A DNA stretch of 64,000 nucleotides from Roseivivax marinus (GTDB taxonomy: Bacteria > Pseudomonadota > Alphaproteobacteria > Rhodobacterales > Rhodobacteraceae): the NCBI RefSeq assembly GCF_900109705.1, contig NZ_FOAI01000004.1:1-64000 (forward strand), read 5' to 3'. Every line of letters starts with the position of its first letter. Position 1 is the first letter of the stretch. Below are positions 1 through 6,764 of the stretch, one piece after another. Both the position numbers and the translations under genes were made by a program. The notes under the pieces were generated by a model. It had not been told where the DNA came from, searched no databases, and saw only the letters and a list, made by a program, of their open reading frames with translations.

Positions 1-177
1 GACGTGACCGGCACCGTGACGCTGCCCGAGGGCACCGAGATGGTCATGCCGGGCGACAACCTGAAGTTCGGCGTCGAGCTGATCGCGCCGATCGCCATGG
101 AAGACGGCCTCCGCTTCGCCATCCGCGAAGGCGGCCGCACCGTCGGCTCGGGCGTGGTCTCCAAGATCATCGAGTGA
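1..177 (+). CDS. tuf: Elongation factor Tu, C-terminal end (partial)
   Basis: Only the last 58 codons lie in the window; the gene enters from the left edge in frame 1. The residues encode the end of EF-Tu domain III, including [20 protein letters not shown] and the terminal [17 protein letters not shown], which is close to invariant in bacterial EF-Tu. EF-Tu delivers aminoacyl-tRNA to the ribosome as a GTP complex. A strong hairpin terminator follows about 27 bases after the stop. The position just ahead of tRNA-Trp, secE and nusG matches the usual bacterial order. Which tuf copy this is, if the genome has two, cannot be decided from the fragment. Confidence 0.97.
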   Translation, partial: DVTGTVTLPEGTEMVMPGDNLKFGVELIAPIAMEDGLRFAIREGGRTVGSGVVSKIIE

Positions 178-203
178 TCGGGTAACCGATCGCCGGAAAT
201 CGG

Positions 204-237
204 AAAGGGCCGTCCCACGGGGCGGCCCTTTCTCTTT
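204..237 (+). terminator. Rho-independent terminator after tuf
   Basis: The arms AAAGGGCCG and CGGCCCTTT can extend by further C-G pairs towards a short loop and are followed by a T-rich run (TCTCTTT). It closes the tuf transcript. The A-rich left arm may also serve the converging cupin gene on the other strand. Confidence 0.85.
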
Positions 238-262
238 GCCTGGTTGGAATGCGTGGTCTTGC

Positions 263-751
263 TCAGGCCTTGCGTCCCGCGGACGGCGTCTCGATTTCCT
301 CGTGGTCCACGAGGCCCCACGGCAGCCCTTCGTTGCGGTAAAGGCGCTTGCCCCGTCGCGGGTAGTCCACGACATCATGCGCCCGCCGCTCGCCGATCAC
401 GAGGCAGCGCAGGGGGTCGTCCCCGGTATTGCGGATGGTGTGAGCCGCGCCGCTCTTGCGGTACCCGATGAAATCGCCGGGTCCGACCTCGTGCGAGGTT
501 TCCCCGATGGTGGCGGTGGCGGTCCCGGACAGGATGTAAACCGCCTCGTCCTCGTGGTGATGCAGGTGCAGTTCGGTTGTCAGGTCGCCGGGCGCCACCT
601 CGATCAGGTGGATGCCGAGGCCGGTGAGGCCGGTTCTGTCGCCCAGGCTGCGATTGACCCGTCGCGCGTCCGGACAGAGGAAGTGCGTCTTGGCAAGCCC
701 GTCCATCGCGTCGATCTCGGGCGCGGTCAGGATGTAGGTATCGTGAGTCAT
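263..751 (-). CDS. Cupin domain protein
   Basis: A 162-residue protein with one cupin beta-barrel. Cupin motif 1 is at about residues 56-76, with a histidine cluster H62-H66 ([16 protein letters not shown]). Motif 2 is at about 90-106, with [15 protein letters not shown] supplying H104. These residues form the usual metal site of the fold. Small single-domain cupins of this type include sugar isomerases, dioxygenases and binding proteins, and nothing here fixes the substrate. There is no signal peptide, so a cytoplasmic location is likely. It converges on tuf. Upstream are the small exported-protein genes on the same strand, but the 70-base gap does not show that they share a transcript. Confidence 0.85.
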   Translation of the reverse strand: MTHDTYILTAPEIDAMDGLAKTHFLCPDARRVNRSLGDRTGLTGLGIHLIEVAPGDLTTELHLHHHEDEAVYILSGTATATIGETSHEVGPGDFIGYRKSGAAHTIRNTGDDPLRCLVIGERRAHDVVDYPRRGKRLYRNEGLPWGLVDHEEIETPSAGRKA

Positions 752-823
752 GGGGCGTTCCCGCTGCTGCGTGCAAGGCGGAGAATAGACCGAGGCGGGC
801 CCGCGGGGCAGTCCGCAGTGTGT

Positions 824-1075
824 TCAGTCGGTGTAGAGCCGCACCAGAGACCGGACCTTGCTGCGCTTGTCGAAGTAGCTGTCGCCGGACTTGATGATCG
901 TCATCAGCATCAGCCGCTCGGTGGTCTCGAGCCGCGACAGGTCGGCGTCGGGCGCGTATTCGAGGATCGCGCGCTCCTGCCGGTCGAGTCCGGTAGGTTG
1001 CGTTGCGACGGGCGCGCATTGGGCGAGGGCGGCCGTGGCGACGAGTGCAAGGGAGAGGGGGGCGTTGCGGGTCAT
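824..1075 (-). CDS. Small exported protein with one copy of a shared ~50-residue module
   Basis: An 83-residue protein. An N-terminal signal peptide (basic start, hydrophobic LSLALVATAALA) ends in AQCAP; the cysteine may mark a weak lipobox, but Q before it is unusual, so ordinary cleavage is also possible. The mature part carries the pattern EYAPDADLSRLETTERLMLM followed by IIKSGDS and ends SLVRLYTD. The same pattern recurs in the two neighbouring exported proteins, so these genes look like paralogues. I do not recognise a named family and assign no function. A periplasmic or envelope location is inferred from the signal sequence. The start has a purine-rich but weak ribosome site. Confidence 0.7.
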   Translation of the reverse strand: MTRNAPLSLALVATAALAQCAPVATQPTGLDRQERAILEYAPDADLSRLETTERLMLMTIIKSGDSYFDKRSKVRSLVRLYTD

Positions 1076-1158
1076 GGCGAGCCTTTCCGGCGTGTGACCA
1101 GCAAGATAGTGCCGCGCGGCCCCTGGTCAGGGCCGCGCGGGAAATCGTGAAGGTGCGC

Positions 1159-1395
1159 TTACTGGTAGGCGCGGACCAGCGACTGTGCGGTCGCTTCGCG
1201 GTCGCCGCGGCCACCGCCGGAGTGGATCACGTTCAGCAGCGACTGGATTTGTGCGTCGGTCAGGCGGGTCACGTCGACTTCGGGGGCGAACTTCTCGATC
1301 TTGATCTGTGCGGCCTCGTCCGAGATCTGAGCCGAAGCGGGCACGGCGGCGACTGCGGTTGCGGCGAGGGCGGCGGCTGCGATGAGAGCTTTCAT
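1159..1395 (-). CDS. Small exported protein with one copy of the shared module
   Basis: A 78-residue protein. I start it at the ATG preceded by AAGGAG with a seven-base spacer; an upstream in-frame start would spoil the signal peptide. Residues 1-23 (MKALIAAAALAATAVAAVPA then SAQ) are a textbook Sec signal with an ASA-Q cleavage site. The mature 55 residues are nearly all one module: EKFAPEVDVTRLTDAQIQSL, NVIHSGGG, and a C-terminal SLVRAYQ that matches SLVRLYTD in the neighbouring 83-residue protein. The upstream region is unusually AT-rich and holds paired operator-like palindromes, so expression is probably regulated. Function is unknown. Confidence 0.8.
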   Translation of the reverse strand: MKALIAAAALAATAVAAVPASAQISDEAAQIKIEKFAPEVDVTRLTDAQIQSLLNVIHSGGGRGDREATAQSLVRAYQ

Positions 1396-1533
1396 GGTGT
1401 TACTCCTTGGTATGTGTGCATCGATTGATGCCGTTCGGTCGGTGCATCTTGCGATGCGGTTCATGAGGTCGGCGCTGTGTGCGTCGATGACCAGAACTTT
1501 GGTTCGGTTCGCATTTCTTGCAAGTCACGGGTT

Positions 1534-1549
1534 TGATCGCGCTCGATCA
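1534..1549. promoter_or_regulatory. Operator-like inverted repeat, copy 1
   Basis: TGATCG-CGCT-CGATCA: perfect six-base arms around a four-base spacer. A second copy with identical arms lies 146 bases away. The size and symmetry fit a dimeric regulator. It lies about 140 bases upstream of the 78-residue exported-protein gene. The regulator is not identified. Confidence 0.5.
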
Positions 1550-1679
1550 CGCGCTGGTGTCCGGGTGCGAGGGACCACGTCGCGAAATTTCTTAGCGACC
1601 ATTAAAAATAAATATAAACAATTAGTTGGTATGAAGTTTCGCGTTTCAATCCTCACGAAAAACTCGCAATTGGCACGAT

Positions 1680-1695
1680 TGATCGGCCTCGATCA
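1680..1695. promoter_or_regulatory. Operator-like inverted repeat, copy 2
   Basis: TGATCG-GCCT-CGATCA: the same six-base arms and four-base spacer length as copy 1. Two copies of one palindrome in a single intergenic region argue for a real protein-binding site rather than chance symmetry. Confidence 0.5.
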
Positions 1696-1709
1696 TGGCT
1701 GCCACATAG

Positions 1710-1729
1710 TCTGTGCATCAGTGCACAGA
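1710..1729. promoter_or_regulatory. Perfect 8-bp inverted repeat (TCTGTGCA-N4-TGCACAGA)
   Basis: Eight-base arms separated by TCAG, 14 bases downstream of operator copy 2. It could be a second type of operator or a small RNA hairpin. No T-run follows, so it is not a terminator. Confidence 0.4.
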
Positions 1730-1847
1730 GCGTTTTATTCCGATGTTCGGTCGTCTATCATCCGGCGTGGAGTGGGGGCCTTGCCTCGGGAAGAGCTGTC
1801 CGTCAGCGGCTTTCTTGAGACGAGGCGCTCAGACCGCGATTCCGCCC

Positions 1848-1876
1848 TTGAAGTCGAGGGCGCAGGGCGGTATCCG
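1848..1876 (+). promoter_or_regulatory. Candidate sigma-70 promoter of tRNA-Trp
   Basis: TTGAAG (-35) and TATCCG (-10) are separated by exactly 17 bases. The -10 box ends 12 bases before the mature tRNA, which would leave a leader of only about six bases. The match is moderate; the spacing and position are the support. Confidence 0.4.
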
Positions 1877-1888
1877 AGGCGTCGCCGT

Positions 1889-1964
1889 AGGGGTATAGCT
1901 CAGTTGGTAGAGCGACGGTCTCCAAAACCGTAGGTCGCGGGTTCGAGCCCTGCTGCCCCTGCCA
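1889..1964 (+). tRNA. tRNA-Trp (anticodon CCA)
   Basis: A complete cloverleaf of 76 bases. The acceptor arms AGGGGTA and TGCCCCT pair with one mismatch or wobble position; the D arm is TAGCTCAGTTGGTAGAGC; the anticodon stem ACGGT/ACCGT encloses a loop with CCA at 1922-1924; the T arm contains GGTTCGAGCC; the 3' CCA is encoded. tRNA-Trp just upstream of secE-nusG is a widely conserved arrangement in Proteobacteria. It reads UGG codons. Confidence 0.97.
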
Positions 1965-2249
1965 TTTTCCTGAAATCTCGAGATAGAGCACAGGCCTCGA
2001 AAGCTGTGCCGCGGGTTGCGCACAACGCGCATGGCGCCGGTGCTCGTTCACCATCTGAGCTAAGGATCGCCTGTTGCTCGTGACACGCGGGATGAAGTCG
2101 GTCCGCGTGCAGCTGCGCGCTCAAGGCGCGCGAGCTTCGTATCGGGGTGCGACGTCCGATCGGCGGTGCGCCTGGCGTCAGCTCCGGGCTGTCCCTGTGG
2201 CCGTGTCCGATGCCACCCGCACCTCATTCCGGGATGCCACGCAAACGAA

Positions 2250-2275
2250 AACGGCGGACCCGAGGGCCCGCCGTT
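2250..2275 (-). terminator. Terminator of the three-module exported protein gene
   Basis: On the minus strand the hairpin AACGGCGG...CCGCCGTT is followed by TTCGTTT, about 25 bases past the stop of the upstream minus-strand gene. On the plus strand it lies at the end of a gene-free stretch after tRNA-Trp and could also stop that transcript. Confidence 0.75.
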
Positions 2276-2300
2276 CTCTTATCAGTGCTGTCGCGTGCGC

Positions 2301-2885
2301 TTACTGGGCGACGACGGCTTCAATCTCGCTCTCGAGGCCGTTCGGGTCGTTCGAACGGATCATCGACAGGATCGTGTTCACCTGCGGCTCGGTCAGCGTC
2401 GAGACATCGACGTTCGGCGCGTGGATGCGGATGAGGGCGATTTCGCCCGAGGTGGCGGTGTTGGCGTCGCCAACTGCCATGCCGTCATCCATCAGCAGTT
2501 CGCGGATGGTTTCTGCGCGGTCGGTGGCCGAGCTTTCGCTGTTGGCGACGGACAGGGCCGCGTCGAGCGTCGGCTGCGGGATGGTGCTGTAGTCAACGCC
2601 GTCCACGTACTCATTCAGCGTCGCAACCTCGGCTTCGGTCAGCTCGGGCGCGGCAGCCACATACTCGGTACCTTCGGCGAGGGACTCGAGCTTCGCGGTG
2701 GTTTCCGAACGCGAATCGGTGCTGGTGATGATGTTGAGCGCCTGGTCGATCTGCGGGTCCGACCAGGTCGAGACGTCGTAGTTCGGCAGGTACTGCTGCA
2801 CCTCGGTGATCTGGCCTTCGGTCGCGGCATAGCCTGCGGTGGCCGTGGTGATCGCGAGGGCGGATGCGAGAATAATGCGTTTCAT
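2301..2885 (-). CDS. Exported protein with three copies of the shared module
   Basis: A 194-residue protein. I start at the ATG with an AAAGGAG site seven bases upstream, where a clear signal peptide begins (MKRIILASALAITTATAGYA); an in-frame extension upstream has no such support. After cleavage there are three tandem ~50-residue units, recognisable by YLPNYDVSTWSDPQIDQAL, YVDGVDYSTIPQPTLDAAL and HAPNVDVSTLTEPQVNTIL, each followed by an S-rich turn and a short helix. The two single-module genes at 824 and 1159 encode the same unit, which suggests duplication of an ancestral module. The protein is acidic, with no cysteines and no catalytic-looking residues. A structural or binding role in the periplasm is possible, but the function is unknown. 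Confidence 0.85.
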   Translation of the reverse strand: MKRIILASALAITTATAGYAATEGQITEVQQYLPNYDVSTWSDPQIDQALNIITSTDSRSETTAKLESLAEGTEYVAAAPELTEAEVATLNEYVDGVDYSTIPQPTLDAALSVANSESSATDRAETIRELLMDDGMAVGDANTATSGEIALIRIHAPNVDVSTLTEPQVNTILSMIRSNDPNGLESEIEAVVAQ

Positions 2886-3188
2886 GTCTGTCACTCCTTT
2901 TGAGAGTTGTGTCTCGTGTCGTCGTGGTGCGAATGCCAATTCGGCTTCGCTATGGCCTCCCAACCGCGTCGGACCGCGAAAGTTTCCGGGATTTCCGTCT
3001 CTCACATTCATTTGACGATCGCTGGACGCGGGCGGGGACCGCGCTATCGCATCGTGCGCGACTGAAATTCCTGTGGCTGCCGGGGGTGGGCGGGATAGCC
3101 TCGATGGCTCCGAACTCGGCTTCCGCTTGAACCGGGCGGCGGTTCCACGTATCAGCCCCCGGACACGCACAGCCGAGCGGGAACCGAG
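2886..3188. other. Divergent intergenic region upstream of secE
   Basis: About 300 bases between the minus-strand exported-protein gene and secE. It must hold promoters in both directions, but I see no convincing -35/-10 pair and no gene. The sequence is ordinary in composition. Confidence 0.5.
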
Positions 3189-3386
3189 ATGGCGCGCACC
3201 AATCCGCTACAATTCGTCCAGCAGGTCCGGGCCGAAGTTAACAAGGTCGTCTGGCCGACCCGTCGCGAGGTCCTGCTGACCACGCTGATGGTCTTTATCA
3301 TGGCGACCCTCACCGCGATCTTCTTCGCGCTGGTCGATCTCGCCATCCGCGGGGGCCTCCAGGCGCTTCTGGGCTTCTTCGGCTGA
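3189..3386 (+). CDS. secE: Preprotein translocase subunit SecE
   Basis: A 65-residue, single-span SecE of the short bacterial type. An amphipathic cytoplasmic helix (FVQQVRAEVNKVVWPTRREV) carries the conserved WP-T-R-E core. It is followed by one transmembrane segment at about residues 30-50 (TTLMVFIMATLTAIFFALVD). SecE clamps SecY in the inner membrane and is needed for protein export. It precedes nusG, the standard bacterial order, with a 208-base gap. No frame problem is seen. Confidence 0.95.
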   Translation: MARTNPLQFVQQVRAEVNKVVWPTRREVLLTTLMVFIMATLTAIFFALVDLAIRGGLQALLGFFG

Positions 3387-3594
3387 CGATGGCCATCCCG
3401 CGCCCGAGCGCGCGCGGAGGCCCTTGAACTGCACGACCCGTTTCGGTAGGGCACACGTCACTTTCCCGGCGGGCGTGCAATGAGTCGTTGCGCGCCGATT
3501 TTTTCTTGTCGGGCACACGGGAATCAGGACGGCGCGGGGCGCGCGGCACATCGGATGCCCCTCCGCGCGGAACGAACGGAAAGGTCGAGGCCAG

Positions 3595-4128
3595 ATGGCG
3601 AAGCGGTGGTATTCGGTGAGCGTGCTCTCGAACTTCGAGAAGAAGGTGGCCGAGCAGATCCGGACTTCGGTGGCCGAGCAGGGTCTCGAGGACCAGATCG
3701 AGGAAGTGCTCGTTCCGACCGAAGAGGTCATCGAGATTCGTCGGGGCAAGAAGGTGACCGCCGAGCGTCGCTTCATGCCCGGCTACGTGCTGGTGCGGAT
3801 GGAGATGTCGGACACCGGCTACCACCTGATCAATTCGATCAACCGCGTCACCGGCTTCCTCGGGCCCCAGGGTCGCCCGATGCCCATGCGCGATGCCGAG
3901 GTGCAGCAGATCCTGGGTCGCGTGCAGGAGGGCGAAGAGGCGCCGCGCACGCTCATCCACTTCGAGGTGGGCGAGAAGGTCAAGGTCAACGACGGTCCGT
4001 TCGAAGACTTCGACGGCATGGTCGAGGGCGTGGACGAGGACAACCAGCGCCTGCGCGTGTCGGTGTCGATCTTCGGTCGCGAGACTCCGGTCGAGCTGGA
4101 GTTCACCCAGGTGACCAAGCAGGGCTGA
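3595..4128 (+). CDS. nusG: Transcription termination/antitermination protein NusG
   Basis: A 177-residue protein of normal NusG length. The NGN domain covers about residues 1-115: it opens with KRWYSVSVLSNFEKKVAEQI and contains the RRGKKVTAERRFMPGYVLV strand-turn. The C-terminal KOW domain spans about 122-177 (GEKVKVNDGPFEDFDGMVEG). The NGN domain binds the RNA polymerase clamp; the KOW domain contacts Rho or ribosomal protein S10. A purine-rich GAGG lies just before the ATG. It sits between secE and rplK as in most Proteobacteria. Confidence 0.97.
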   Translation: MAKRWYSVSVLSNFEKKVAEQIRTSVAEQGLEDQIEEVLVPTEEVIEIRRGKKVTAERRFMPGYVLVRMEMSDTGYHLINSINRVTGFLGPQGRPMPMRDAEVQQILGRVQEGEEAPRTLIHFEVGEKVKVNDGPFEDFDGMVEGVDEDNQRLRVSVSIFGRETPVELEFTQVTKQG

Positions 4129-4431
4129 TCGGTCCGGGCATTCGCGCCCATTGCCATGTATTCCAGCGGCGTGCCGGGGCTTTGGTCCGGTGCGCCGTTT
4201 TCGTTTCGCCACGCGCACGAGGGGCGACGGCGCGGGTGCGGGCGTTCAGCTTGTATCCGAACGCCGTTGCAATCGCACCCAACCGGGTGTATCCGCGCGG
4301 CCTGTCCCGCGACTCGCGTCTCGGGACGCTTCCGCTGTGGGAGGCGAGGGCGGCGCGCCGTCCGGACCTGACCACACAACGCACACGGGCCGCGACGCGT
4401 CGCGGCCCCGTTGGACGAAAGGAGACGCCAG
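4129..4431 (+). other. nusG-rplK intergenic region / rplK leader
   Basis: About 300 bases without a gene. The only clear structure is the perfect palindrome immediately ahead of the rplK ribosome site, listed separately. No promoter is obvious. Confidence 0.5.
4387..4408 (+). promoter_or_regulatory. Perfect 22-base palindrome just upstream of rplK (candidate L1 translational operator)
   Basis: GGGCCGCGACG and CGTCGCGGCCC are exact reverse complements. As RNA they can fold into an eight-pair or longer stem with an ACGCGT loop. The stem ends about 10 bases before the AAAGGAGA ribosome site of rplK. In E. coli, L1 represses the rplK-rplA mRNA by binding a leader structure in this position. The assignment here rests on position only. 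Confidence 0.35.
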
Positions 4432-4881
4432 ATGGCCAAGAAGCTTGCTGGCAAGATGAAGCTGCAGATCCCTGCAGGCAAGGCGAACCCCTCGCCGCCG
4501 GTTGGCCCCGCTCTGGGTCAGCGCGGCATCAACATCATGGAATTCTGCAAGGCGTTCAACGCCAAGACGCAGGAAATGGAGCCGGGCGCCCCGTGTCCGA
4601 CCGTGATCACCTACTATCAGGACAAGTCCTTCACGATGGACATCAAGACGCCGCCGGCGTCGTACTACCTGAAGCAGGCGGCCGGTCTGAAGCCCGTGGG
4701 CAAGCGCAACCGTCCCCGCGGTGCCGAGAAGCCGGGCCGCGAGACCGTCGCGACCGTCACCCGCAAGCAGGTGCGCGAGATCGCCGAGGCCAAGATGAAG
4801 GACCTCTCGGCGACTGACGTGGATCAGGCGATGAAGATCATTCTTGGCTCGGCCAAGTCCATGGGCATCGAGGTGAAGTAA
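4432..4881 (+). CDS. rplK: 50S ribosomal protein L11
   Basis: A 149-residue L11. I start at ATG 4432, preceded by AAAGGAGA, rather than at the in-frame TTG seven codons upstream. [20 protein letters not shown] is the canonical N-terminus and [20 protein letters not shown] is the conserved proline-rich segment. The C-terminal RNA-binding domain (from about residue 75) ends in [11 protein letters not shown]11 with L10-L7/L12 forms the GTPase-associated stalk base. The stop codon shares a base with the rplA start, so the two are translationally coupled. Confidence 0.97.
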   Translation: MAKKLAGKMKLQIPAGKANPSPPVGPALGQRGINIMEFCKAFNAKTQEMEPGAPCPTVITYYQDKSFTMDIKTPPASYYLKQAAGLKPVGKRNRPRGAEKPGRETVATVTRKQVREIAEAKMKDLSATDVDQAMKIILGSAKSMGIEVK

Positions 4882-5579
4882 TGGCAAAGCTCGGTAAACG
4901 TACCCGCGCCGCCCGCGAAGCCTTCGCCGGCAAGGAAGAGATCACGGTCGAGGAGGCGGTCAGCCTCATCAAGTCGAACGCCAACACCAAGTTCGACCAG
5001 ACCCTCGAGATCGCGATGAACCTCGGTGTCGACCCGCGCCACGCCGACCAGATGGTCCGCGGCGTTGTCGGCCTGCCGAACGGCACGGGCAAGACCGTCC
5101 GCGTGGCCGTGTTCGCCCGTGGGGCCAAGGCCGACGAGGCCAAGGAAGCCGGTGCGGACATCGTCGGCGCAGAGGACCTGATGGAGACCATCCAGGGCGG
5201 CACGATCGAGTTCGATCGCTGCATCGCGACCCCGGACATGATGCCGATCGTCGGCCGTCTCGGCAAAATCCTCGGCCCGCGCAACCTGATGCCGAACCCC
5301 AAGGTCGGCACCGTGACCATGGACGTCGCGCAGGCGGTCAAGGACGCGAAGGGTGGCCAGGTCCAGTTCAAGGCCGAGAAGGCCGGCGTCGTGCACGCGG
5401 GCATCGGCAAGATCTCGTTCGACGAGGCGAAGCTGGCCGAGAACGTCCGCGCCTTCGTGGACGCGGTCTCCAAGGCCAAGCCGGCCGGCGCCAAGGGCAC
5501 CTACATGAAGAAGATCGCGCTGTCCTCTTCGATGGGCCCGGGCGTGACGATCGACGTCACCAACGCCACGCAGGGCTGA
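4881..5579 (+). CDS. rplA: 50S ribosomal protein L1
   Basis: A 232-residue L1 of normal length. Signature segments are [20 protein letters not shown] at the N-terminus, the domain II hallmark [20 protein letters not shown] at about residues 126-145, and the C-terminal [21 protein letters not shown]1 binds 23S rRNA helices of the mobile stalk and, in E. coli, represses its own operon. The ATG overlaps the rplK stop by one base. A strong terminator follows, so rplKA appear to form a unit separate from rplJL here. Confidence 0.97.
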   Translation: MAKLGKRTRAAREAFAGKEEITVEEAVSLIKSNANTKFDQTLEIAMNLGVDPRHADQMVRGVVGLPNGTGKTVRVAVFARGAKADEAKEAGADIVGAEDLMETIQGGTIEFDRCIATPDMMPIVGRLGKILGPRNLMPNPKVGTVTMDVAQAVKDAKGGQVQFKAEKAGVVHAGIGKISFDEAKLAENVRAFVDAVSKAKPAGAKGTYMKKIALSSSMGPGVTIDVTNATQG

Positions 5580-5623
5580 TCGCGGACGCGCCGCGCGTCG
5601 GCTCGACCGACGAACAGACAGAG

Positions 5624-5656
5624 AAGGGCCCCGGAGCGATCCGGGGCCTTTTTCGT
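5624..5656 (+). terminator. Rho-independent terminator after rplA
   Basis: The stem GGCCCCGG/CCGGGGCC with loop AGCGAT is followed by TTTTTCGTTTTT. It ends the rplKA transcript and lies between the converging rplA and GST-like genes. Confidence 0.9.
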
Positions 5657-5682
5657 TTTTCGGCGGAGCGGGCATTGCGCGC

Positions 5683-6342
5683 TCAGGCCGGTTCGTTTTC
5701 CGCGAAGGTGGAAAGCTGCGCGTCGAGCGCCGTTTGGAAGGTCGGGCGGGCGAGGCAACGCCCGAGGTATCCGGTCAGCACCGGCCGCTCGGCCAGCAGT
5801 GGGCGGTCGTCGATGCTGCGCAGCACCGTGGCCATGACGATATCGGCGACCGAGAACGTGTCCGTCAGCCACTCGCGTCCTCCGAGGTATGTCGAGAGGT
5901 CGTCGAGGCGTTGCCCGGCCAGCCGCTGGGCGAGGGTGTCGAAATCGTCCAGCCACGACGCCTCTGGTTCGAACAGCCGCGGCATGACCACGTTGTCGAT
6001 CCGCGGCTCTATGGAGTTCAGCGCCGCGAGGGTCCATGCCGCGACCGACGCCTCTTCCTGGGGCGAGGCAGCCGCGAGACCCGGTTCCACCCGGGCGAGG
6101 TGAAGCAGGATCGCGCCTGTCTCGAACAGGGTCACCGTGCCGTCGCGGTAGGCCGGAACCTGCCCGAAGGGCTGGAGCGCGCGGTAGGCATCCTCGCGCG
6201 CGGCGTTATGGGGCAGCGTCCGCACGGTGTAGTCCGCGCCGGCCTCGTTCAGCGCCCACCGCACCCGCAGGTCCTTCACGTTGCCCTGGGCGAAAGGCGG
6301 CACCCAGCTGAAGGTCCAGAGCTCCCGCCGCGCGCGGGTCAT
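5683..6342 (-). CDS. Glutathione S-transferase family protein
   Basis: A 219-residue protein beginning MTRARRELWTFSWVPPFAQG. The thioredoxin-fold N-terminal domain covers about residues 8-85 and contains the cis-proline and glutathione-contact motif QPFGQVPAYRDGTVTLFETG. The all-helical C-terminal domain (about 95-205) carries WLTDTFSVADIVMATVL, with the N-capping S/T-x-x-D box of GSTs. The substrate cannot be read from sequence. The start is set by the ATGA overlap with the upstream DUF1428 gene, which implies translational coupling. A detoxification role is consistent with the divergent MarR-type regulator. Confidence 0.9.
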   Translation of the reverse strand: MTRARRELWTFSWVPPFAQGNVKDLRVRWALNEAGADYTVRTLPHNAAREDAYRALQPFGQVPAYRDGTVTLFETGAILLHLARVEPGLAAASPQEEASVAAWTLAALNSIEPRIDNVVMPRLFEPEASWLDDFDTLAQRLAGQRLDDLSTYLGGREWLTDTFSVADIVMATVLRSIDDRPLLAERPVLTGYLGRCLARPTFQTALDAQLSTFAENEPA

Positions 6343-6701
6343 GACGCCGACCCGGCGGTGAAGATGGGTTCGAAGCCACCCCACATCATGCGCTTGCCGT
6401 CGAAGGGCATGTCCATCATCTCGGCCATGCGCGGGTCCTCCATCATCCGGCCCCACGCGTCATCGCAGGTCGCCTTGTCGGGCCACACCATCCACGAGAA
6501 CACGACCGTCTCGTCCTCGGTCTTCTTGGTGGCGAGGGGAAACGAGGTGAGTTTGCCATCGGGCACGTCGACGCCCCAGGTTTCGACGGTGCCGATGCAG
6601 CCGTATTCCTCGAAAATCGGCCAGGCCTTCCGGGCGCTGGCGATGTAGGCGTCCTTGTTCTCGGTGGGGACGGCGCAGAGAAATCCTGAATAGTAAGGCA
6701 T
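6339..6701 (-). CDS. DUF1428 family protein
   Basis: A 120-residue protein from ATG 6701, which has GGAGA five bases upstream; an in-frame ATG and TTG slightly further up lack a better site. It begins MPYYSGFLCAVPTENKDAYI, the typical opening of DUF1428 (alpha/beta dimeric ferredoxin-like fold), and has the conserved VVFSWMVWPDKATCDDAW and PFDGKRMMWGGFEPI segments. The family is small, cytoplasmic and of unknown function. It overlaps the GST-like gene by four bases and is transcribed away from a MarR regulator that probably controls both. Confidence 0.9.
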   Translation of the reverse strand: MPYYSGFLCAVPTENKDAYIASARKAWPIFEEYGCIGTVETWGVDVPDGKLTSFPLATKKTEDETVVFSWMVWPDKATCDDAWGRMMEDPRMAEMMDMPFDGKRMMWGGFEPIFTAGSAS

Positions 6702-6748
6702 TGTGATCTCCATCAACGGAATGCCCCTTGAGGTTGTGGCGAATCTGC

Positions 6749-6760
6749 GTTGATATCAAC
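6749..6760. promoter_or_regulatory. Palindromic operator between DUF1428-GST and MarR genes
   Basis: GTTGATATCAAC is a perfect 12-base palindrome in the 63-base divergent intergenic space, ending four bases before the MarR ATG. MarR regulators commonly bind such palindromes and repress both themselves and the divergent target. Confidence 0.55.
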
Positions 6761-6764
6761 ACAA

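Larger units (their letters stand above)
1396..1888. other. Regulatory intergenic region, AT-rich in the middle
   Basis: There is no convincing gene here. The stretch around 1590-1640 (AATTTCTT..., TTAAAAATAAATATAAACAA) is far richer in A+T than anything nearby. It separates the 78-residue exported-protein gene (minus strand) from tRNA-Trp (plus strand). It contains two copies of a 16-bp inverted repeat and one longer inverted repeat, which are listed separately. Confidence 0.7.

Noticed and set aside
1889-2300. tRNA-Trp as an integration site of a mobile element
   Set aside because: No integrase, no repeat of the tRNA 3' end, and the tRNA-secE-nusG order is ancestral.
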